This document shows, in pieces, positions 16,443 to 26,054 of a DNA stretch of 64,000 nt. A program made the translations under genes and the position numbers. The notes under the pieces were generated by a model, which saw nothing but the letters and a program-made list of their open reading frames with translations, was not told where the DNA came from and did no database searches. Numbering within the stretch: the first letter of the stretch is position 1; every line of letters begins with the position of its first letter. The DNA comes from Nocardia takedensis NBRC 100417 (GTDB lineage: Bacteria; Actinomycetota; Actinomycetes; Mycobacteriales; Mycobacteriaceae), in contig NZ_BAGG01000123.1 of the NCBI RefSeq assembly GCF_000308695.1, positions 124,001-188,000 of the forward strand, written 5' to 3'.

Positions 16443-17774
16443 ATGAACGCCGAGGTCATCGGGGTCGTCGGTGCACGGATCGACACCCGCCCGCAGCTAC
16501 CCAGCGCCGATCCCTTCCACCGGCCGCCGCGCGGATTCGCCGTCACCGCGCCGGGGACGGTCCTGCGCAGTCGCCGCGTCGAACTCGCGCTGTTCGGCCT
16601 GGTCCCGCAGCAGGTCACGGCCTGGCAATTGCTCTACCGCAGCTGTGATCTGCACGGCAGCCCCGAAGTCGCGGTCACCACCGTCCTGCTCCCCGCGAAC
16701 GCCGACCCCGCCCGTCCGCTGCTCGCCTTCCAGACCGCGATGGACGCCGTCTCCGAACGCTGCTCCCCGTCCTACGCGCTGCGTCGCGGAGCGCGGGCGC
16801 TCGGCTCGGTGACCCAGTTCGAGTGGCTGCTGGTGGCCGACGCGCTGCGTCGCGGGTGGACGGTCTCGCTGGCCGACCACGAGGGGCCGAACGGCAACTT
16901 CGGCGCACCGCGCGAACCCGGCTACCGCGTCCTCGACGGCCTGCGCGCCGCCCTGTCCTTCGACCCGCTCGACCTGCGTCCGGACACCCCGATCGGCGTC
17001 TGGGGCTACTCCGGCGGCGGCATGGCGGCCTCCTGGGCGGTCGAGATGGCCCCGACCTACGCGCCGGAACTGCGCATCGTCGGCGCGGCGCTCGGGGCGC
17101 CGGTCGGTGATCCCGGGCAGGTCTTCGAGCGCCTCGACGGCACCCACTACGCGGGGTTGCCCGCCATCGTCATCGCCGCGCTGCGCAGGCTCTATCCCGC
17201 GCTGGACGCGCTGCTCGAGGCCGAATTGACCCCCGCCGGACAGCGCATGGTCGCGCACGCCGAACGCGCCAACCCGCTGTGGGCGATCCTGTCGCTGGCG
17301 GGCAGTCGCTTCGACGACCACCTGCGCACCCGGCGCATCACCGAGATCCTCGCCACTCACGAGTTCCGGACGATGTTCGACGACCTGCGCCTGGGTCACT
17401 CGATCCCCACCTGCCCGCTGCTGGTGATCCAACCGGTGCACGACCAGGTCATCCACCGGGACGGTGTGGACGGCCAGGTCGCGCGGTACCGGGAAGGTGG
17501 CGCGCGGGTCACCTACGTGCTCGATCGGCTCAGCGAGCACTTCTCCATGCTGGTGTTGGCGGCCCCGCCGAGCCTGGAATGGCTAGCCGACCGACTGGCG
17601 GGCGAACCGGACACCCCGGACGCCGACGTCACGGTCTGGTCGGTGCTGGCCTCGCGGGCGGGGCTGCGCGGCATGGTCGACATGGCCGCCACCACGGCCA
17701 AGGTCCTGCTCGGTCGGCCGCTGGGCCGCCCGCGGACGCCGCCGCCGCCGATCCCCAGCGAACGCGCCGCTTGA
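16443..17774 (+). CDS. Secretory-lipase-family (LIP) alpha/beta hydrolase
   Basis: The 443-residue product has the nucleophile elbow GYSGGGMA, an Asp after LLVIQPVHDQV and a His in LSEHFSML, forming the expected triad order. Overall it fits the LIP family (PF03583) of lipases/esterases. Those relatives are usually secreted, but no clear signal peptide is visible here, so it may be cytosolic or exported by another route. The start ATG 16443 has a very strong ribosome-binding site (AGGAGG, spacing about 5). The last 20 residues are Pro/Arg-rich. It is divergent from the SDR gene across a 158-bp gap. Confidence 0.82.
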   Translation: MNAEVIGVVGARIDTRPQLPSADPFHRPPRGFAVTAPGTVLRSRRVELALFGLVPQQVTAWQLLYRSCDLHGSPEVAVTTVLLPANADPARPLLAFQTAMDAVSERCSPSYALRRGARALGSVTQFEWLLVADALRRGWTVSLADHEGPNGNFGAPREPGYRVLDGLRAALSFDPLDLRPDTPIGVWGYSGGGMAASWAVEMAPTYAPELRIVGAALGAPVGDPGQVFERLDGTHYAGLPAIVIAALRRLYPALDALLEAELTPAGQRMVAHAERANPLWAILSLAGSRFDDHLRTRRITEILATHEFRTMFDDLRLGHSIPTCPLLVIQPVHDQVIHRDGVDGQVARYREGGARVTYVLDRLSEHFSMLVLAAPPSLEWLADRLAGEPDTPDADVTVWSVLASRAGLRGMVDMAATTAKVLLGRPLGRPRTPPPPIPSERAA

Positions 17775-17869
17775 TGACACCGCTCGACACAGGCAGATTG
17801 CCCGGCTGAGCCCGCCGTGACCACCGCCCCGGGGGTTCGATTGCCGGGCTGCTCACCCGATGCTGGACA

Positions 17870-18673
17870 ATGGACCCCGTGAACGACGCCGCCAACCCCA
17901 CAGCCGAGTCGGTTCCTGGCCGGCCGTCCACATCCACGGCCCCGCTGGAAGCGGGCCGACGCTCCCCGACCGGCTCGCGACTGTACCCGAGGGTGACCAG
18001 TTTCCGGTCCCGCCGGGGCGCACTGACGCCCAACCAGCAGCAGTCCTGGGACCGCATGTGGCCGAAGATCGGTCGCGAAGTCGGTGACGAACCGCTGGAC
18101 GCGGCGGCCTGGTTCGGCCGGGACGCGCCGCTGGTCATCGAGATCGGCTGCGGAACCGGCACGGCCACCGCCGTCATGGCGCAGGCCGAACCGGGGGTGA
18201 ACCTGATCGGGATCGAGGTCTACCAGCCCGGTCTGGCCCAGTTGGTGCAGCGCGTGGAACGCGAGGACATCGCCAACATCCGCCTGTTGCGCGGCGACGC
18301 CGTCGACGTGCTCGAGCACATGATCGCCGAAGGATCGCTGACGGGCGTGCGGGTGTTCTTCCCGGACCCGTGGCCCAAAGCCCGCCACCACAAGCGGCGA
18401 CTGCTGCAACCGGCCACCCTCGCGCTGATCGCGAGCAGGCTGAAGACCGGCGGCGTCCTGCACGTCGCCACCGACCACGCCGACTACGCCGAGCACATCG
18501 CCGAAGTCGGCGCGGGCGAACCGCGACTGGTCGGGTTGAACGAGACCACCGGCGCGGGAGCCCTTGCGGCCGACGCGCCCATCGGCTTCGATCGCCCCGT
18601 CACCAAGTTCGAAGGAAAGGCGCATCGCGCCGGTAGCGCCATCACGGAGTTCATATGGGGCAAGATCGAATGA
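17870..18673 (+). CDS. trmB: tRNA (guanine-N7-)-methyltransferase
   Basis: TrmB makes m7G46 in the variable loop of tRNAs using S-adenosylmethionine. The 267-residue product has motif I IEIGCGTGT at residue 90, IGIEVYQPGL, the family signature FFPDPWPKARHHKRR from residue 163, and the C-terminal TKFEGKAHRAG region that contacts tRNA. About 45 N-terminal residues are disordered and extend beyond the usual bacterial core. The start may be ATG 17870 or GTG 17879. It opens the trmB-NYN-mmpL3 gene string, which is conserved in mycolic-acid bacteria (M. tuberculosis Rv0208c-Rv0206c). Confidence 0.95.
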   Translation: MDPVNDAANPTAESVPGRPSTSTAPLEAGRRSPTGSRLYPRVTSFRSRRGALTPNQQQSWDRMWPKIGREVGDEPLDAAAWFGRDAPLVIEIGCGTGTATAVMAQAEPGVNLIGIEVYQPGLAQLVQRVEREDIANIRLLRGDAVDVLEHMIAEGSLTGVRVFFPDPWPKARHHKRRLLQPATLALIASRLKTGGVLHVATDHADYAEHIAEVGAGEPRLVGLNETTGAGALAADAPIGFDRPVTKFEGKAHRAGSAITEFIWGKIE

Positions 18674-18716
18674 TGAGCGAGCCAAGCCCGCGGCGCGGCA
18701 CCCCCGAGTCCCGATC

Positions 18717-19439
18717 ATGAACGTCAGCGAGATGGCGCACGAGGTCGTGGACGTGGCGGGCCGCGCGCAAGGGCCCGAGAGTCTCGGCGGCGCCGCCTCC
18801 GACGTGCGCCGGGTGCTGCTGGTGTGGGACGCGCCGAACCTCGACATGGGCCTCGGCGCGATCCTCGGCGGCAGGCCCACCGCCGCCTACCGGCCGCGCT
18901 TCGACGCACTGGGCCGCTGGCTGCTCGCGCGCACCGCCGAACTGTCGGTCGGCAGCAAGACCAGGGTCGAACCGGAAGCCACCGTGTTCACCAATATCGC
19001 CCCCGGCACCGCCGACGTGGTCCGGCCGTGGGTGGAGGCGCTGCGCAACGTCGGCTACGCGGTGTTCGCCAAACCCAAGATCGACGAGGACTCCGACGTC
19101 GACGCCGACATGCTCGCGCACATCGACATGCGCGTTCGCGGCGCCGGACTGGCCGGGATCATGGTGGCCTCGGCCGACGGCCAGGCTTTCCGCGAACCGC
19201 TGGAGTCGCTGGCCGCGCACGGGATCCCGGTCCAGGTGCTCGGGTTCCGCGAGCACGCGAGTTGGGCCGTCACATCCGATACTCTCGAATTCATCGACCT
19301 CGAGGACATCCCCGGCGTGTTCCGTGAACCGCTGCCGAGGGTGAGCCTCGACTCACTGCCCGACGAGGGCGCTTGGTTGCAGCCGTTCCGGCCGCTGTCG
19401 GCGCTGCTCGCCTCGCGCCCCGCTCAAGGAGTCGCTTAG
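18717..19439 (+). CDS. NYN-domain (PIN-like) protein, Rv0207c-type
   Basis: The 240-residue product contains the NYN/LabA-like signature: VLLVWDAPNLDMGLG with acidic residues at about 38 and 43, DVDADMLAHIDM in the middle, and MVASADGQAF near residue 150. These match the metal-coordinating Asp residues of PIN-like nucleases. RNase activity is therefore possible but not shown. The gene lies between trmB and mmpL3, and its TAG stop shares one base with the GTG start of mmpL3 (TAGTG), so translation is probably coupled. ATG 18717 lacks a clear ribosome-binding site. Confidence 0.85.
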   Translation: MNVSEMAHEVVDVAGRAQGPESLGGAASDVRRVLLVWDAPNLDMGLGAILGGRPTAAYRPRFDALGRWLLARTAELSVGSKTRVEPEATVFTNIAPGTADVVRPWVEALRNVGYAVFAKPKIDEDSDVDADMLAHIDMRVRGAGLAGIMVASADGQAFREPLESLAAHGIPVQVLGFREHASWAVTSDTLEFIDLEDIPGVFREPLPRVSLDSLPDEGAWLQPFRPLSALLASRPAQGVA

Positions 19440-22400
19440 TGTTCACACGCTGGGGCGATCTGGTCTATCGGCTGCGCTTCGCCGTCATCGGCGTGGTCGT
19501 GGCCGCCCTATTGGGTCTGGGCGGGTACGGCCTCGGCCTCGAGGACCACCTCAGCTCCAGCGGGTGGGACGACCCCACCTCCGAATCCGCCAAGGCGGCG
19601 CGCATCGCCGACGGCGCGTTCGGGCGCGATCACACCAGCGACGTGATCGTGCTCTACACCGCGCCCGAGGGCAAGACCATCGACGACCCGCAGTTCCGGC
19701 AGCAGGTGGTCGACAGTCTCAACAAGCTGCCGCGCGAATTCCCGAACGAGATCGCCAAGGTCAACGGCGCCTACTGGCAGACCGAGACCGGTCCCGGCGT
19801 GCCGTTGACCTTCGGCTCCAAGGACAAGCGCTACACCTTCGCCTCGTTGGCCATCGTCGGCGACAACGACACCGACATGGTCCGCAACTACCGGAAGGTG
19901 AAGGACGCCTTCTTCATTCCGGGTGTGGACGTGCAGGTCACGGGCCTGCAAGCGGTGTCGGGCACGCTCAACGACACCATCGCCAGCGATTCCAAGCGCA
20001 TGGAGATGCTGGCCATCCCCGCCGTCGCGATCCTGCTGTTCTTCATCTTCGGCGGCGTGGTCGCCGCCGCGCTGCCGCTGATGATCGGCGGCCTGACGAT
20101 CATCGGCGCCAACGGCATCGTCATGTTCCTGACCCGGTTCACCGAGGTGAACTCGTTCGTCGGCGGCGTCGTGTCGATGATCGGACTCGGTCTGGCGATC
20201 GACTACGGCCTGTTCATCGTGAGCCGGTTCCGCGAAGAGGTCGCCGAGGGCTACGACACCCCGGCCGCCGTGCGCCGCACCGTCATGACGGCGGGCCGCA
20301 CGGTCGTGTTCTCCGCCACCATGATCATCGCCAGCCTCGGCGGCATCCTGCTGTTCCCGCAGGGCTTCCTGAAATCGGTGGCCTTCGGCACCATCGCCAC
20401 CGTCTCGCTCGCGGCGCTGACCTCCATCACCATCCTGCCCGCGGCCCTGGCGATCCTCGGCCCGCGCGTGGACGCGCTCGGCCTCAAGCGGTTCCGCAAG
20501 ACCAAGACCGCGGAGGAGATCGAGAACGGCATCTGGGGCCGCAGCACCCAGTGGGTGATGAAGCATCCGCTCAAGATCGCGGTGCCGATCTGCGTGCTGC
20601 TGTTGCTGCTGATCATCCCGGTGAAGAACCTGGCCTTCGGCGGCATCAACGAGCGCTATCTGCCCCCGGACAACCCGACGCGCACCGCGCTCGAGGAGTT
20701 CTATCAGATCTTCCCGCTGAAGAAGACCGACCCGGTCCAGTTGGTCTTCGTCTCCGAGGACAGCGGTTCGGTCGGCACGCTGTGGAAGCAGGCCAACGAG
20801 GCGCCCGGCCTGACCGGCAACTTCGAGGTGCCCAGCCGCTCCAACACCTACCAGACCGTCTACCGCACCAGCGCGACCCTCGAGGATTCGGAGAACGCCG
20901 AACCCACCATCGACTACCTGCGCTCCCTGGAGATTCCCGACGGCGTCCAGATGTACGTGGGCGGGCAGCCGACCATCCAGAAGGACTCGATCGACGCGCT
21001 GCTCGACCGCATGCCGTTGATGATCGCGTTGGTGCTGCTGGTGACCACGGTGCTGATGTTCCTGACCTTCGGTTCACTGGTGCTGCCCATCAAGGCCGCG
21101 CTGATGAGCGCGCTGGGTCTCGGCTCGACACTCGGCATCCTGACCTGGATCTTCGTCGACGGCCACGGTGCGAAACTGTTGAACTTCACCCCGCAGCCGA
21201 TCATGTCACCGGTGCTGGTGTTGATCATCGCCGTCATCTACGGCCTGTCCACCGACTACGAGGTGTTCCTGCTGTCCCGGATGGTGGAGGCGCGCGCGCA
21301 GGGCGCGTCCACCACCGAGGCCGTGCGCATCGGCACCGCGCAGACCGGGCGGATCATCACCGCCGCCGCGCTGATCCTGCTGGTGGTCGTCGGCGCGTTC
21401 GCCTTCTCCGACCTGGTGATGATGCAGTACATCGCCTACGGCCTGATCGCGGCGCTGTTCATCGACGCCACCATTCTGCGCATGCTGCTGGTGCCCGCCA
21501 CCATGAAACTCCTCGGTGACGACTGCTGGTGGGCGCCCGCGTGGATGAAGCGCATCCAGGAACGCGTCGGCCTCGGCGAGGTCACCCTGGAGAACGAGCG
21601 TCCGGGCGGCGGCGAAGTCGTGGACTTGGTCAAGACCACGCCCGTCACCGACCCGGTGACCATGCAGATGCCCGCCGTCGACGGCGGCAAACTGCGGCGC
21701 TCGCCGCGCCGTCCGCGCACGGTCGAAGAGATCGAGGCCGAGGCGCCCACCGCCCGGATCGGCAGCCTCGGGCGCAGCGCGTCACGGGCGAACCAGACCA
21801 AGACGTCGGCCGAATCCGCGCCGCCGCGCCCGGCTCCCGCCGAACCCACCCGGCCGCGCGCCACCCCGATGCGCTCGCCCGCCGATCCGACCCGGCCGCG
21901 TGCCGTCCCGCCGACCGCGTCCGGCGCGGAGGCCGGGCGCACCGGTGCGGGCTCGCATCCACTCTCGCCCGCGCTGCCCCCGACCGAACCCGCCCCCGCG
22001 GTGTCGCGTCCGGCCCCGCGCGACCACGGCGTGCTCGGCGACATCCGCAACGGCGGTTCGACGCCGCCGGACGCCCTGCGCGCGGACACCTCGGCGACGG
22101 GGCGCGACGCGACCCCGGCGTCCGCCGAACCCGCCCGCGGCGTTCTGCCCGGTGAGATGCCGTTCGGCCTGCCCGGCGGGTCCGACGATCGCCGGGGTGA
22201 ATCGGCGGGATCGTTCCGTGGGTTCGCCGAACCGCCGCGGACCGTCGGTGACGGCGGCGCGGATTTCTCGCGCACCCCGCCGGCCGTCGACCGTCCGCGG
22301 ACAGCGCCCGCGGGCGATGCCGATCCGGGCCGCACCGCGCCCGCGCCGAACGCCGAGTCCCCCCGGAACGCGCCGTCCGAGAACACGGCGTCCCCTGCCG

Positions 22401-22843
22401 ACCGGTTCTCTCCCGGCGGTGATTCCGGTGCGGGCTTCCCGCGTGCCGACGTGGGCTCCGGGTTCTCGCGTCGCGACGACGCGGCGATCGGCGACCCCGG
22501 TACCGCAGGCACGCCGGGTGAATCCCACGGTGTCACCGGATTCGGCGGCGTGCGCGGGCCGGAGAACGGCGCAACGCCTCGCGAGTCGGGGCCGACCCGC
22601 GAGGCCGACCACGCTCCCGAGGCGTCCACCCCGGCCGCCGAACCGCATCGCCCGACCCATCACGCCCAGTCCCCCGACGTCGAGGAGACGCCGGAGGAGA
22701 ACCGCAGCAGCATCGAGAACTGGATGGCGGAACTGCGGTCCTCCCGACGGCGCGTCGAGACGGGTGACGAGGGTCGGCACAGCGGCAACGACGGTCGCAC
22801 GGTCAGCGTCAACGAGTTGCTTCGTCGCCGGGACCACGAGTAG
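19439..22843 (+). CDS. mmpL3: MmpL3 trehalose monomycolate transporter
   Basis: MmpL3 is the proton-driven RND-type flippase that moves trehalose monomycolate out of the cytoplasm for mycomembrane assembly. The 1134-residue product has 12 predicted membrane segments and two extracytoplasmic porter domains. The paired proton-relay residues are present: Asp255-Tyr256 (AIDYGLF) and Asp606-Tyr607 (STDYEVF). After the last helix (near residue 705) comes an exceptionally long tail of about 420 residues rich in Pro, Ala, Arg and Gly; M. tuberculosis MmpL3 (944 aa) has a tail about half as long. The very end (MAELRSSRRRVETGDE..VSVNELLRRR) looks conserved. GTG 19439 has AAGGAG upstream and overlaps the NYN stop. 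The 3' end overlaps the convergent DUF2339 gene by 35 bp. Confidence 0.96.
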   Translation: MFTRWGDLVYRLRFAVIGVVVAALLGLGGYGLGLEDHLSSSGWDDPTSESAKAARIADGAFGRDHTSDVIVLYTAPEGKTIDDPQFRQQVVDSLNKLPREFPNEIAKVNGAYWQTETGPGVPLTFGSKDKRYTFASLAIVGDNDTDMVRNYRKVKDAFFIPGVDVQVTGLQAVSGTLNDTIASDSKRMEMLAIPAVAILLFFIFGGVVAAALPLMIGGLTIIGANGIVMFLTRFTEVNSFVGGVVSMIGLGLAIDYGLFIVSRFREEVAEGYDTPAAVRRTVMTAGRTVVFSATMIIASLGGILLFPQGFLKSVAFGTIATVSLAALTSITILPAALAILGPRVDALGLKRFRKTKTAEEIENGIWGRSTQWVMKHPLKIAVPICVLLLLLIIPVKNLAFGGINERYLPPDNPTRTALEEFYQIFPLKKTDPVQLVFVSEDSGSVGTLWKQANEAPGLTGNFEVPSRSNTYQTVYRTSATLEDSENAEPTIDYLRSLEIPDGVQMYVGGQPTIQKDSIDALLDRMPLMIALVLLVTTVLMFLTFGSLVLPIKAALMSALGLGSTLGILTWIFVDGHGAKLLNFTPQPIMSPVLVLIIAVIYGLSTDYEVFLLSRMVEARAQGASTTEAVRIGTAQTGRIITAAALILLVVVGAFAFSDLVMMQYIAYGLIAALFIDATILRMLLVPATMKLLGDDCWWAPAWMKRIQERVGLGEVTLENERPGGGEVVDLVKTTPVTDPVTMQMPAVDGGKLRRSPRRPRTVEEIEAEAPTARIGSLGRSASRANQTKTSAESAPPRPAPAEPTRPRATPMRSPADPTRPRAVPPTASGAEAGRTGAGSHPLSPALPPTEPAPAVSRPAPRDHGVLGDIRNGGSTPPDALRADTSATGRDATPASAEPARGVLPGEMPFGLPGGSDDRRGESAGSFRGFAEPPRTVGDGGADFSRTPPAVDRPRTAPAGDADPGRTAPAPNAESPRNAPSENTASPADRFSPGGDSGAGFPRADVGSGFSRRDDAAIGDPGTAGTPGESHGVTGFGGVRGPENGATPRESGPTREADHAPEASTPAAEPHRPTHHAQSPDVEETPEENRSSIENWMAELRSSRRRVETGDEGRHSGNDGRTVSVNELLRRRDHE

Positions 22844-25130
22844 CGGTGTTGGCCTCGGCGAACGCCCGCGCGTAGCGGGTGCCCGCCACCAACAGCAGCA
22901 CGCCGACCACCAGGAAGGCCGCGACGCGCACCAAGCCGTCGAGGGTCGCCAGGTCGAACAGGAACAGCTTCGCCAGCGCCGCCGCGGTGACCAGCAGGCC
23001 GGACCCCAGCGCGACCTTCGCCACCGAGGGCGAGGTCGCCAGGTTGCGCAGCCCGTAGAACAGCGCGCCGGTAGCCGCGACCATCCACAGGATGGTCGCG
23101 ACGCTGTGGCCGAGGACGAATCCGTCGGCGGCGCCGGACACCACGCCCAGCGAAACCGTCGCCGCGGTGAGCGCGTACAGTCCGACCGCGCTCGCGCCGA
23201 TCCACAGCACCGACTGCTCCGACCCGCCCGCCGACAGCGACGGCACGCTCCGAGCGCTCCACATCGCCACCGCCACGGCCGCCACCAGCACCACGGCGGC
23301 CAGCACGGTCGACAGGTCGAGCTGTTCCTGGGCAAGCCGTTGCACGGCGAGGTTCTCCGGCGACGCGTGCGAGAGGAAGCCCATCCCGCCGAGCAGTCCG
23401 AAACCCGCGCCGAGGATCGCCGCCACGCCCGAACGGCGCTGTCCGGCGACCGCGAGGTAGCCGATGGCGACCAGCAGCAGAGCGGCGGGCGCGGTCCGCG
23501 CGTCGGTCACCCCGAAGCACAGTTCCAGCAGCGCGAACGATCCCGCGACCGCCGCGACGGTGGCGGTGTGGCCCGGAATGCCGACGAACTCGCGCGTTCT
23601 CGGCGCCAGGTACTGCGCGCCGAGCGCGAGCAGCACCGCCGCCGTGACGCCGGCGACGAGGTTCGCGGGCATCCGGTCGTAGAGCACCGGGACGACCAGC
23701 AGCGGCGTCAGCGACATGGCCAGCGACACCGTCGCGGTGAGGTCGTTCGCCCTGCGGCGCACCACGACGAGGGTGCCGACGACGCCGACCGCCGCGATCG
23801 CCACGCACCCGGCGAGCAACTGGTGGATCTGCGCGCCCTCGACGCTGTCGAGGGTCGCGAGCAGGATCAGCGCGAGCGCGGCCGCCATCGCGGGCACCGT
23901 GCGCACCACGTGCAGCACCGGCCAGTCACGCGCCCAGTGCACGGGCAGGCAGACCAGTTGCAACACGATCAGGAATCCCAGCAGGACGAGGCCGGAACTC
24001 ACGCCGGGGGAGAGCAGCGCGACGCCCGCGACCACCAGCACCGCCAACGGTTGCGACTGCCATTTCATCGCCAGCGCGACGCCACCCGCCGCCACACCCA
24101 ACGCCACCGCGAGCCCGAGCACCGGGTGCAGCCAGTGGTAGAGCGCGGTCACCGCGACCACATCCAGGTACGCGCCCGCGATACCGGTGGCGGTCAACGC
24201 GATACCGCCGACCCGGCCGCCGCTGCGGCCCGCGACCCGCACGCCCGCACCGACCAGCGCGGCCGAGAACACCGCTCCTGCCAGCACTCTCGGCACCGGT
24301 CCGAAGATCCCGGCCTGCGCGGCCAGCACCAGCAGCATCACCACACCGATCAACGTCACTCCGACGCCCGCCACCGCGAGCACCCGGCTGATCACGCCTT
24401 CGCGCTGCCACCACGGGGTGCGCGGCTCGACCGGACGCCGCGGCGGCACCGGCATCGGCCACGCGGGCGCGGGCCCACCCCACCGCGGCGCCTGCCCCGG
24501 ACCGGGCGGCGGCATCGGAACCCCGCGCGGGGGAACGCCTCCCGCGAATCGGCCACCCGGGTACTGGCCGGGCTGCCCAGCGAAAGGCGCGCCCGGATAC
24601 GAACCGGCCTGCGGCGGAGCGGCGGGATAGGAACCGGCCGGTTGCGGAGCGGCGGGATAAGGACCGCCGGGCCACACCGCGCCCGTGACCGGCGCGTCCG
24701 GCACCGGGGGTGGCGGCGGAGGCGGCGGCGCACCCGTCGCCTGTTCCGGTGCCGCCGCGGTCGACGCCGCGATCCCGGGCGCGGGGACGCTGCCCGGTCC
24801 TGGCGACCCGCTTTCTCGGTGACCCGCCGCACTGGTCGCCGCGATCCCGGGCGCGGAAACGCGCTGCGCCGGTTCATGACCGGGGCTCCCCGGCGATCCG
24901 GGCAACGGAGGCGTCGCGTCCTCGCCCCGAGCAGAACCGGTCTTCGCGGCCGAGGTCTCGCCGGTCGCGGGCCGTGCGGGGCCGGTTTCGGGCAGGGGCG
25001 CGCGGACTTCGGCGCGGACCTGGGTGTAGAGCAGGTCCAGTTCACGTCCGAGGACGTCCATCTGGGTGCCCAGGGTGGTGAACTGACCGGAGAGGCGTGC
25101 GATCAGCGCCGGGTCGAGAGAGGTCGTCAT
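22809..25130 (-). CDS. DUF2339 polytopic membrane protein
   Basis: The 773-residue product begins with a short coiled-coil-like segment (LSGQFTTLGTQMDVLGRELDLLY). A Pro/Gly/Ala-rich linker of about 200 residues follows, with runs such as PPPPPPPVPDAP and repeated SYPAAPP-type units. The rest, about 500 residues, is nearly continuous membrane helices. This layout matches DUF2339 (PF10101), whose members have 15-25 membrane segments and no known function. ATG 25130 is preferred because the coiled coil follows at once; the frame upstream is low-complexity Arg/Pro. It converges on mmpL3 with a 35-bp overlap, so antisense interference is possible. Confidence 0.85.
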   Translation of the reverse strand: MTTSLDPALIARLSGQFTTLGTQMDVLGRELDLLYTQVRAEVRAPLPETGPARPATGETSAAKTGSARGEDATPPLPGSPGSPGHEPAQRVSAPGIAATSAAGHRESGSPGPGSVPAPGIAASTAAAPEQATGAPPPPPPPPVPDAPVTGAVWPGGPYPAAPQPAGSYPAAPPQAGSYPGAPFAGQPGQYPGGRFAGGVPPRGVPMPPPGPGQAPRWGGPAPAWPMPVPPRRPVEPRTPWWQREGVISRVLAVAGVGVTLIGVVMLLVLAAQAGIFGPVPRVLAGAVFSAALVGAGVRVAGRSGGRVGGIALTATGIAGAYLDVVAVTALYHWLHPVLGLAVALGVAAGGVALAMKWQSQPLAVLVVAGVALLSPGVSSGLVLLGFLIVLQLVCLPVHWARDWPVLHVVRTVPAMAAALALILLATLDSVEGAQIHQLLAGCVAIAAVGVVGTLVVVRRRANDLTATVSLAMSLTPLLVVPVLYDRMPANLVAGVTAAVLLALGAQYLAPRTREFVGIPGHTATVAAVAGSFALLELCFGVTDARTAPAALLLVAIGYLAVAGQRRSGVAAILGAGFGLLGGMGFLSHASPENLAVQRLAQEQLDLSTVLAAVVLVAAVAVAMWSARSVPSLSAGGSEQSVLWIGASAVGLYALTAATVSLGVVSGAADGFVLGHSVATILWMVAATGALFYGLRNLATSPSVAKVALGSGLLVTAAALAKLFLFDLATLDGLVRVAAFLVVGVLLLVAGTRYARAFAEANTATRGPGDEATR

Positions 25131-25252
25131 AGGACCATGGTCGGTTCCGGGGGCGTGCGGGACATGAGTAGAAACACGCGGGCGGCGGTCGGTTACTACG
25201 CGACCGGCCCCCACCCGCTGGACGGATGAGGGCCGGAATCGCCGGGCGGTCT

Positions 25253-25711
25253 CTACTGGGCGGGTGCGCGGACGCCGGTCACCTGGTGGACGGCGGCGAT
25301 GACGGCCGCGCGCGGCGGCATCCGCAGCACGCCGGGCGCGGGTTCGCCCGCCCAGTGCCAGCCCAGCGGGGAATCGGTGGTGGGCAACAGCACTTGACGG
25401 CCGCCGGGCACGACGGTGACGTCGTGGCCGCCGAGGTAGCGCCGGACCGCGATCTCGACCGGGGTGGCGGGGCTGGGCGGGGCGACCAGGAAGGTCCAGG
25501 TGCGTTCGCCCGGATCGGCGACGACGGGGGCGGTGTACCCGCGGTCGAGGGTGCCGAGCACTTTGCGCCCCAGGTCGGAGGGCATGGTGATGGCACCGAG
25601 GATCGATCCGGTGACGATCATCGGGCGGCCCGCGAGCAACTGGACGGGCAGGCCGTATACGTCGCGCAGCAACCGCTGGATCTCGTCGGGGGTGTGACAG
25701 CTCTCGAACAT
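25253..25711 (-). CDS. Hypothetical cytosolic protein (152 aa)
   Basis: The product begins MFESCHTPDEIQRLLRDVYG and has an alternating helix/strand pattern with no membrane segment. The stretch GHDVTVVPGGRQVLLPTT followed by GWHWAG resembles parts of small actinobacterial primase/polymerase-like proteins, but the similarity is too weak to assign. I prefer ATG 25711 because GGCGAGGG then lies at a normal distance; ATG 25720 directly abuts that purine tract. It lies 122 bp downstream of the DUF2339 start, on the same strand. Confidence 0.6.
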   Translation of the reverse strand: MFESCHTPDEIQRLLRDVYGLPVQLLAGRPMIVTGSILGAITMPSDLGRKVLGTLDRGYTAPVVADPGERTWTFLVAPPSPATPVEIAVRRYLGGHDVTVVPGGRQVLLPTTDSPLGWHWAGEPAPGVLRMPPRAAVIAAVHQVTGVRAPAQ

Positions 25712-26054
25712 GGCTTTCATCCCTCGCCGTATTCGGTGGACAGGACTTCGGTGAACTGGGCACTGAGGTGGAGCCGCGGAGCTAGTCGCGATCCCGATCG
25801 AGTGGCGTCGCGGGTCTCACGCGCTCCTCGTTCGGGATGTGCCGCCGGTCCGGTCGCGCGATCAGCGCGTCGGGGCCTGTGCGTGGTGTTCGGCAAGTTG
25901 TTCATCGCCGCCGCCCTTTGCGTTCTCAAAGTTGCAGAAAGGCAACGGTATTCCAACCGGCCGGGAACGAGTCGTACGTAATGTCCCACTTCGCGTGACC
26001 GCGATCGCTTAGCGTCGTACTCTGAAACCCGGATGTAACAAAGGACTTGGGTAC
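25712..26054. promoter_or_regulatory. Divergent promoter region, A/T-richer than surroundings
   Basis: This 343-bp gap separates the 152-aa gene (minus) from an XRE regulator gene (plus). A small hairpin (GTTGC 25931-25935 with GCAAC 25942-25946) and an A/T-enriched segment from 25900 to 26054 probably hold the regulator's promoter. No protein-coding signal is convincing. Confidence 0.4.
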
